A stretch of DNA of 64,000 bases from Allorhizobium paknamense (lineage in GTDB: Bacteria; Pseudomonadota; Alphaproteobacteria; Rhizobiales; Rhizobiaceae): NCBI RefSeq assembly GCF_030815125.1, contig NZ_JAUSWH010000003.1, positions 248,001-312,000 on the forward strand. The letters are read 5' to 3'. Below the pieces are notes generated by a model. It ran no database searches. It worked only from the letters and a program-made list of their open reading frames with translations, and was not told where the DNA came from. Every line of letters begins with the position of its first letter. The first letter of the stretch is position 1. This document shows, in pieces, positions 58,068-64,000 of this stretch. A program made the translations under genes and the position numbers.

Positions 58068-59882
58068 ATGGCGCGTATCAGTTACCTTCTTCGTCGTGGT
58101 GCAAGCTACTATGCTCGCATCAAGGTTCCGACCGACCTTATTGAGATCATCGGCAAGAAGGAGCTTGTGAAGGCGCTCGGCACGAAGGATGAAAATGTAG
58201 CAAAGCGTGAAATGTGGCCGGTAGTCGAAGGCTGGAACCGGCACTTCGAAGACCTTCGATCCCGACGCGAGTTGAAGGGCGACGATAAGGCCGTGGCCGT
58301 TTGGCAGCACTACGAGGAAACGCTTCAAAGCTATGACCTCAAGCAGCGCGCCCTGCCAACCCCGGCGCAACAGGATGCAGAGTTGCAGAAACTCTACCGC
58401 CGAATCGAAGTGGGCGAGATCACGTCTGACGACTTCGTTGGAATGATCAACGCATATGCCCACTATGAGCTTATGCTTCGCGCCCGCACCGACGACGCGA
58501 ACCTTCGCACCCGTCGCTTGAACGCCTTAAAGATCGCGCTCACGTCCGGCGATACGAAGTTGATTGAACCGGCAGTGAAGGACTTCATTTCGAAGCAGCG
58601 CCTGCTTGTCGATGTCGATTCTGGTGAATATCGCGAACTTTGCACGCTGATGACGCGAGCAGAGATCGAAGGCTTGCAGCGCACCCTTGAACGGGACAAG
58701 GGCGATTTCACCGGTTCGCCAAAAGACCCCATTGTAAAGCCCGTAGTGGGTAGCGCGCAGGAGGCGGCAGCGCCGGGTGAAGCCATTATGGAGCTATTCG
58801 ACAATTACGCCCGCGAAAATCCTAAACAGATCACGGCTGACACATTAGCACAGGCACGCCGCGATGTGGGGACGTTCGTAGATTTGGTTGGCAGCACCTG
58901 CCCGGTTCATCGGATCGACAAGAAAGCGGTTCGTGAATGGAAGGCCTTGTTGATGAAATACCCGGTAAAGGCGACTGAGACCAAGGCGTTTGAAGGAATG
59001 AAGATCGCGGAGATCGTCAAGCACAATGAGACGGTCGGCAAGCCCGCCCTGACACCGCGCACCGTCAACCGCTATCTGTCCAGTCTCGGGGCATTCTGCA
59101 ATTGGCTCGTGAATAATGGCTACCTCGATAGCAATCCGACGGAAGGCATGTCGCTGGCGAAAGACAAAAAGAAAAAGGTCTTCCCCTTTAAGACCGACCA
59201 GATGAACGCCCTATTCAAGTCTCCGTTGTTCACCGGATGCCAAAGCGATGACGCTCCTCGGTTCTGGCATAAGCCCGGCAACGTCCTTGTCCGTGATCAC
59301 CGCTTTTGGGTGCCGTTGGTTATGCTTTATTCGGGCGCTCGTCCGGCAGAAATTGCGCAGCTTGCTATTTCCGATGTTCGGGAAGAACGCGGCCATTGGA
59401 TCATGGACATCACGGAAACGACGGATGGCGACGATGAGGAAGAAAACACTAAGAGCGTCAAAACAGAAGGTTCGCGGCGCGTCGTCCCTGTCCATAAGGA
59501 ACTCGTGAGACTTGGCTTTCTCGAATATCACACCAGCATGAAGAACGCCGGACAATCGCGCCTCTTTCCCTTCGCAGGACGCAATTCACGAGGACAGATG
59601 ATCGCGGATTACAGCCGGGAGTTTGGCCGCTACCTTGCCCGTATAGGGCTAAAAAATGGACGTGGCCTTTCTCTCTATTCCTTCAGGCATGGCGCGTTCG
59701 ATGCCGTGCGCCGCGCTGGATATTTGGATGAGCAATTTAATTTCATCTTCGGCCATGTCAGCGGGAACAAGGTCACACGCGGTTACGGTGTTCTTGCGCA
59801 AGGTATGCTTGAGCAGCGCGTCGAGTTAATCAACGCGATTGCATATCCTGGTTTAATCTTGCTGCATTTGCATAGTGCGTAA
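58068..59882 (+). CDS. Tyrosine recombinase/integrase with DUF6538 N-terminus
   Basis: A 604-residue site-specific integrase. The N-terminus (MARISYLLRRGASYYARIKV) is the DUF6538 arm/DNA-binding domain; a SAM-like core-binding segment lies around residues 280-360; the catalytic domain follows with R in YSGARPAEIAQLAIS, the HxxR-type box reading LYSFRHGAFDAV (Y in place of the first His), and FGHVSGNKVTRGYG containing the third basic residue and the likely nucleophile Tyr. It should integrate and excise the prophage. The attachment site cannot be read because only one end is in the window. Confidence 0.9.
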   Translation: MARISYLLRRGASYYARIKVPTDLIEIIGKKELVKALGTKDENVAKREMWPVVEGWNRHFEDLRSRRELKGDDKAVAVWQHYEETLQSYDLKQRALPTPAQQDAELQKLYRRIEVGEITSDDFVGMINAYAHYELMLRARTDDANLRTRRLNALKIALTSGDTKLIEPAVKDFISKQRLLVDVDSGEYRELCTLMTRAEIEGLQRTLERDKGDFTGSPKDPIVKPVVGSAQEAAAPGEAIMELFDNYARENPKQITADTLAQARRDVGTFVDLVGSTCPVHRIDKKAVREWKALLMKYPVKATETKAFEGMKIAEIVKHNETVGKPALTPRTVNRYLSSLGAFCNWLVNNGYLDSNPTEGMSLAKDKKKKVFPFKTDQMNALFKSPLFTGCQSDDAPRFWHKPGNVLVRDHRFWVPLVMLYSGARPAEIAQLAISDVREERGHWIMDITETTDGDDEEENTKSVKTEGSRRVVPVHKELVRLGFLEYHTSMKNAGQSRLFPFAGRNSRGQMIADYSREFGRYLARIGLKNGRGLSLYSFRHGAFDAVRRAGYLDEQFNFIFGHVSGNKVTRGYGVLAQGMLEQRVELINAIAYPGLILLHLHSA

Positions 59883-59953
59883 CGTTAAGGTTGTAAAAAA
59901 GTTTTTGACTTATGGTGGTGCTGCAAAGGTGCCTAACAACTGCAGGACAATTG

Positions 59954-60403
59954 ATGAGCGAGTTAGATAACGCCGTAGAGGTGACTCCGAAAAAGGGCGC
60001 CTCTGCCAAGGATAGATTAAAGAACGCCTCAGACTACGCTGGGGCTATAAACAGGATGATTTTTCTCTGGGGATCGATCCTTTTTTGTGTATATTGTCTG
60101 AGGAATTCTAGTATTTCATTTCTGGGGTTTAATTATAATTTAGATTATTTGGGATTTTTTGCGATTCTTTCCGTAGTAATATATTTAGCGATAGTTCTTT
60201 GGGTGATTGTGCGGGAGCTTGTAATATATACGTTCTCAGTGTCGCTTGGCGTGTTACCATTAATGTCTGAGGAAATTTGGAGGAGCGCAACGCCGACCGT
60301 CAGGGTGAAATGGACTTGGCTGACGATTTTTTTTAGCATCATGTTAGCGGGTTTGTTGGTGGCCTCCCTCAAGTTTCTCTATTTGATTGTTCGTAACGGA
60401 TAG
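59954..60403 (+). CDS. Membrane protein of unknown function, phage cargo
   Basis: A 149-residue protein with a hydrophilic lysine-rich start (MSELDNAVEVTPKKGASAKD) and four hydrophobic stretches (MIFLWGSILFCVYCL; YLGFFAILSVVIYLAIVLWV; VIYTFSVSLGVLPL; WLTIFFSIMLAGLLVASLKF). It is notably AT-rich. No family recognised. It stands alone between the integrase and the structural genes, the place where temperate phages often carry accessory genes; superinfection exclusion or membrane-active defence is a guess. Confidence 0.6.
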   Translation: MSELDNAVEVTPKKGASAKDRLKNASDYAGAINRMIFLWGSILFCVYCLRNSSISFLGFNYNLDYLGFFAILSVVIYLAIVLWVIVRELVIYTFSVSLGVLPLMSEEIWRSATPTVRVKWTWLTIFFSIMLAGLLVASLKFLYLIVRNG

Positions 60404-60499
60404 GACAATATATCTAAATAGGAATAAAAACCTAAAAAATGATTCACAAATGAGTCCAGATGTGCGATTCTATTCTCAATTTAATTGAGGATGAAACGC

Positions 60500-61738
60500 A
60501 TGGACTTCACCGGAATTTTTTCAAGTGCAAAGAAGGCCTTTGGCTTTCCGGCAGAAGAGAAGGCGTATTCCCTCACCGATTCTGCGAGCAGCGAAATCTT
60601 TGGCGTGATCCCGACTGCATCCGGCGTTGTCGTTACTGGCAACTCGGCAATGCATGTCCCGGCAGTGCTTCAGGCCGTCCGTCTAATCTCTGAAACTATC
60701 GGGTCACTACCTTGCAAGCTCTATCGCGAAGCTGACGACAGCAAGGAAGCTGCCAAGGATCACCCCGGCCACAAGATCACCCATAGCCGTGCTAATGACT
60801 GGACCAGCGCCGGGCAGCTTCGCATCGACCTCACAGTTGACGCCTTGCTTCATGGTGCGGGCTGTGCGCAGGTTGTCCGCGCGTCCGATGATCGTCCCCT
60901 TGAGCTTCACCGTCTGGACCCGTCGAAGGTGCAGCGCCGTTGTGAGGATGACGGCGAACCCTTCTATCTCGTGTCAGCGGAACGCGGACAGGTCAGGCTC
61001 TCCTATCGCGATGTTCTCTATATCCCTGCCTTCGCTGGCGTTTCGCCGGTCAAGCTTGGCCGTGAGGCCATCGGTATCGGCCTCACCCTCGAAAAGCATA
61101 CCTCGAACCTCTTCAGTGACGGCGCACGTCCGTCCGCAATGTTCTGGAGCGAGAACACCGTTCCCGACACCGAAGCCGGGACGAAGGTTATTGCCAACAT
61201 CCTGAAGGACTACCGGGCTGCTTTCAGCGGCGGTAAGCAGTCACGCCCGCTGATCGTGCCGAACGGCTTCCGATATCAGCAGATGGCGCTTGCTAGCACC
61301 GATGCCCAGTTCATCGAAAATCGCCTTGAGCAGATCAACGAGATCGCCCGCATCTTCGGCGTCCCGCCGCACATGCTCTACCAGCTTGAGCGCGCGACCT
61401 GAAGCAACGCGGAACAGATGGCCGCGAGCTTCCTTCAGCTTTGCCTTCGCCCTTGGCTGGACAAGTGGCAGGACGCTTATGCGACCGTGCTTCTAACCGA
61501 CGAAGAGCGCGACACCCTCTATTTTGAGTTCGTCATTGACGACCTTCAGCGTGCCGACGCGGCAGGCCGTGCCGAGATCTTCGGCAAGCTCGTCGCCATG
61601 CGCGCTATGACCCCGAACGAAGTCCGCGCCGCGATGAACCTTCCCGCACTGCCCGGCGGCGACGAACTCGCAAATCCCTATACCACCACGACCGCAAACG
61701 GCCTGCCCCACAGCGAGCCGCCGAAGGAAGCAGCCTAA
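60500..61738 (+). pseudogene. Phage portal protein (HK97-type), broken by an in-frame TGA
   Basis: Encodes a lambda/HK97-type portal: MDFTGIFSSAKKAFGF ... FIENRLEQINEIARIFGVPP, HMLYQLERAT, then TGA at codon 301 (61400-61402), then SNAEQMAASFLQLCLRPWLD and on to a normal C-terminus (413 codons in all). In the family this position reads RATWSN, so TGG has become TGA. The reading frame does not shift. A 300-residue N-terminal piece would lack the clip and crown helices, so the protein is probably non-functional unless the stop is read through or is a sequencing error. The start uses GAGG nine bases ahead of the ATG at 60500. Confidence 0.85.
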
Positions 61739-62052
61739 TGAAGCACACCGCCTTTTTCGGTGATGGCGAAAAGACCTTCGCCCTTACGACCGAGATGATT
61801 CTTGAGCTTGAGCGGAAGACCGGCGTCGGTATCGCCGCGCTTTATGCCCGTTTCATGCGGCAGGAATTCCACTTCGCCGACATGATTGAAATTGTCCGCA
61901 CCGGCCTGATGGGTGGCGGGACTTCCCCGGTCGAAGCACAGACCCTTGTCGATACCTACGCCAAGCCGCGCCCGGTCATGGAAGTGTTTCCGCTTGCATT
62001 CGACATTCTGGACGCCCGCTGGAACGGCACACCGGAAGAGGTGGCCGAATGA
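61738..62052 (+). CDS. GTA-type tail assembly chaperone family protein
   Basis: A 104-residue protein of the gene-transfer-agent gp10 type (Phage_TAC_11-like): KTFALTTEMILELERKTGVG, LYARFMRQEFHFADMIEIVR, TGLMGGGTSPVEAQTLVDTY and a C-terminal VFPLAFDILDARWNG. It is small, helical and sits between portal and capsid genes here. The start overlaps the portal stop (TAATG) and its stop overlaps the capsid gene start, so translation is coupled throughout. Confidence 0.75.
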   Translation: MKHTAFFGDGEKTFALTTEMILELERKTGVGIAALYARFMRQEFHFADMIEIVRTGLMGGGTSPVEAQTLVDTYAKPRPVMEVFPLAFDILDARWNGTPEEVAE

Positions 62053-63599
62053 CGGACACTCAGAATCTCGAAATCAAGGCGACCGTTTCCATTGATGACA
62101 CCGGCACCGTCACCGGCATCGCATGGCCGTTCGGCTCGCCGGATAGCGTCGGTGACGTGATCGAAAAGGGCACCGTCGCCTTCGCGAACAGCGTGCCCAT
62201 GGTCATGGAACACGATCAACAGAAGGTTGTCGGCATCTGGGAAACCTATGCCGAGACCGACCGGGGCCTTGAAGTGAAGGGCCGCTTGTTCGTGGAAGGT
62301 ATCGGCCCCGCCCGCGATGCGCACCGGCAGCTTAAGGCCGGGAAGATCGGCGGATTGTCTATCGGCTTCCGTCACACCGGTTTCGAAACGCGCGCCGAAG
62401 GTGGCCGCGTCTTCAAGTCCATCATCATCAACGAAATCAGCCTTTGCCGCTTCCCGGTGCATCCGGGGGCGCACGTCACTGTCGTTAAGTCCCAAACTGA
62501 GGAAAATATGGAAAACGAAATCGAGAATGCACCGGAAGCTAAGGCAGATCCGGTTATCACCCCTGAAGAACTGAAGGCCATCAAGGCCCGCATGGACAAG
62601 CTGGAAGCGAAGGCGAACCGCCCGCTTGCCGCAAACAGCAACCATCCCAACGGTGGAAACGACAACGATGAGCGCAAGGCCTTCGTCTCGTATCTTCGCC
62701 GTGGCATCGAACGTATCAGCCCGGAAGAAGTGAAGGCACTCACCGTATCGACCGACGCGAATGGCGGATACCTGGCACCGGAAGAATTCGGCAGTGAGCT
62801 TATCAAGCTCTTGAACGAGTATTCGCCGATCCGCAGCTATGCCCGCGTCGTTTCGATCTCGGCACCGGAAATCAAGTATCCGCGCCGCGTGTCCGGCACT
62901 TCTGCAACGTGGGTGTCTGAAACCGAAGACCGCACTGAAAGCGGCATGACCTTCGAACAGATCACGCTGACCCCATTCGAACTGGCGACCTTCACCGACG
63001 TTTCGAACCAGCTTCTCGAAGACAACGCCTATGGCCTTGAGGGCGAACTTCTCGCCGACTACGCCGAAAGCTTCGGCAAGACCGAAGGCGTAGCCTTTAT
63101 CAAGGGCACCGGCACCGGGCAGCCGAAGGGCATCATGACCGCGACCGGCATCAAGGAAGTGAAGACAGGCGTTGCCGCGTCCTTCCCGACCACGAACCCG
63201 GCAGACGTGATCATCGGCATGTATCACCAGATTGTTACGTCGCACGCTCAAAACGGCGCTTGGCTCATGAACCGCAATACCCTGTCCGTCATCCGGCAGT
63301 GGAAGGACGGCACGGGCCGTTACCTTGTGCTTGACCCAATCACCGCAGGCGGCGTTATGACCCTGCTTGGCCGTCCGATTGTCGAGATGCCCGACATGGA
63401 CGATATTGGCGCTGGCAAGTTCCCGATCCTGTTCGGCGATCTGTCGGGCTATCGCATCATCGACCGCGTCGGTCTTTCGACCCTTCGCGATCCCTACAGC
63501 CTCGCAGGCAAGGGACAGGTTCGTTTCCACGCCCGCAAGCGTGTCGGTGCGGACGTGACGCACCCCGACCGCTTCGTGAAGCTGAAGGTCGCGGTATAA
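62049..63599 (+). CDS. Fused prohead protease-major capsid protein (HK97 type)
   Basis: A 516-residue polyprotein. Residues 1-150 are a prohead protease of the HK97 S78 type: catalytic His in PMVMEHDQQKVVGIW and Ser in AGKIGGLSIGFRHTG. Residues about 155-200 form a scaffold-like helical delta segment (ENAPEAKADPVITPEELKAI), and from about 205 onward lies the HK97-fold capsid (ALTVSTDANGGYLAPEEFGS, FIKGTGTGQPKGIMTATG, GYRIIDRVGLSTLRDPY). An internal ATG at 62508 (residue 154), after TGAGGAAAAT, could give a separate 363-residue capsid precursor. The fusion and internal start would make protease and capsid in different amounts. Confidence 0.88.
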   Translation: MTDTQNLEIKATVSIDDTGTVTGIAWPFGSPDSVGDVIEKGTVAFANSVPMVMEHDQQKVVGIWETYAETDRGLEVKGRLFVEGIGPARDAHRQLKAGKIGGLSIGFRHTGFETRAEGGRVFKSIIINEISLCRFPVHPGAHVTVVKSQTEENMENEIENAPEAKADPVITPEELKAIKARMDKLEAKANRPLAANSNHPNGGNDNDERKAFVSYLRRGIERISPEEVKALTVSTDANGGYLAPEEFGSELIKLLNEYSPIRSYARVVSISAPEIKYPRRVSGTSATWVSETEDRTESGMTFEQITLTPFELATFTDVSNQLLEDNAYGLEGELLADYAESFGKTEGVAFIKGTGTGQPKGIMTATGIKEVKTGVAASFPTTNPADVIIGMYHQIVTSHAQNGAWLMNRNTLSVIRQWKDGTGRYLVLDPITAGGVMTLLGRPIVEMPDMDDIGAGKFPILFGDLSGYRIIDRVGLSTLRDPYSLAGKGQVRFHARKRVGADVTHPDRFVKLKVAV

Positions 63600-63603
63600 T
63601 CCT

Positions 63604-64000
63604 ATGACTTATCAGCGGCCCGCATATGAACAGGTAACGATTGCGCACGGTGGCAGCACCGTGACGCTTCGCCCGACCTTGCGGGCCGCTGTTACCCTTG
63701 AAGCCCGCTTTGGCTTCCCGGCGATGTTCCGTGCGCTAGAGGAAGGCAGCTTCACCGTCATTTCCGAAATCATCCGCATGGCTTCGTCCCCCATGCAGGA
63801 TGCAGCGGCTTTCTTGTTTGGCATTGCAGGAAAGCCGCTTTCCTCTTTCATCATCCCGGCCCGCATTCCGCTTGCAGAGCTTGTGTCAATGCTCATGCCC
63901 ACGCCCGATCCGAAGGCAAAGCGTGTTCCCAATTCAGGCAAGCCCGTCACGTGGCCGGATTTCTACGCTGGCCTTTATGAGAACGCGACCGGCTGGCTTG
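63604..64000 (+). CDS. Phage structural or tail-assembly protein, cut by the window edge
   Basis: The first 132 residues of a protein that runs out of the window: MTYQRPAYEQVTIAHGGSTV, LRPTLRAAVTLEARFGFPAM, FLFGIAGKPLSSFIIPAR. Small helical composition and location right after the capsid suggest a tail-assembly chaperone or head-tail connector, but no family was recognised with confidence. It starts four bases after the capsid stop. Confidence 0.55.
   Translation, partial: MTYQRPAYEQVTIAHGGSTVTLRPTLRAAVTLEARFGFPAMFRALEEGSFTVISEIIRMASSPMQDAAAFLFGIAGKPLSSFIIPARIPLAELVSMLMPTPDPKAKRVPNSGKPVTWPDFYAGLYENATGWL

Noticed and set aside
60500..61738. Two separate portal-derived genes
   Set aside because: The second piece is in the same frame and has no convincing ribosome-binding site, so it is better read as one gene with an internal stop.

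Overview
The window is a stretch of chromosome from an alphaproteobacterium of the Rhizobiaceae, most like Agrobacterium, Allorhizobium or Rhizobium. The evidence is high GC, a compact aa3 oxidase operon (coxBA-ctaB-coxF-ctaG-coxC), the cell-cycle methylase CcrM, a BioR/BioY pair, IalB-family proteins, and many short palindromic mosaic repeats carrying the AAAAGTGGGAACCGGTTTTC core common in rhizobial genomes. The species call is inference; no rRNA or other marker gene is present.

Positions 1-32700 are mostly core genome. From the left: a HAD-VOC-tldD block and an IalB-family protein (minus strand); the cytochrome c oxidase and assembly operon through SURF1; ispH, thrB and rnhA; a GT41 TPR glycosyltransferase, a peroxiredoxin and a DsbD-like periplasmic protein; YqgE; a membrane GGDEF-EAL protein with an adjoining acetyltransferase; an M16 peptidase and thrC; a lipid kinase; the bioR-bioY locus with three BioR boxes; ccrM; and a Zur-type zinc ABC transporter operon.

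Positions 32700-34560 hold an accessory insertion and the most interesting element of the window. It has its own promoter overlapping a dyad, then a compact structured RNA (closing stem, internal hairpin, GCAA-capped hairpin), then directly an Abi_2/AbiF-family HEPN protein with an RNTVAHH motif. This is the layout of an RNA-guarded HEPN toxin or abortive-infection module, of the type proposed to be ancestral to Cas13.

Positions 34600-46000 return to housekeeping genes: mutY, a DUF721/DciA-like gene, a DsbA-like gene, smc, an Ivy-like lysozyme inhibitor, an SH3 protein, a second IalB-family protein and ppdK. Positions 46000-55000 hold envelope and secretion genes: two TadG-like vWA proteins, two TadE-like pseudopilins, a membrane protein, and a type I secretion ATPase/adaptor pair with no substrate beside it. 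A tRNA-Pro, a small lipoprotein and an isolated flagellin follow.

From about 57.3 or 58.0 kb to the right edge lies the left end of a prophage or GTA-like phage module: a tyrosine integrase, membrane cargo, a portal gene broken by one in-frame TGA, a GTA-type tail chaperone, a fused prohead protease-capsid gene, and a gene cut by the window edge. The phage's right end is outside the window.

Across the window about a dozen mosaic repeats sit between genes. Several supply or abut the TAG stop codons of neighbouring genes, two are translated in frame inside proteins, and one is nested inside another repeat with a CTA duplication.
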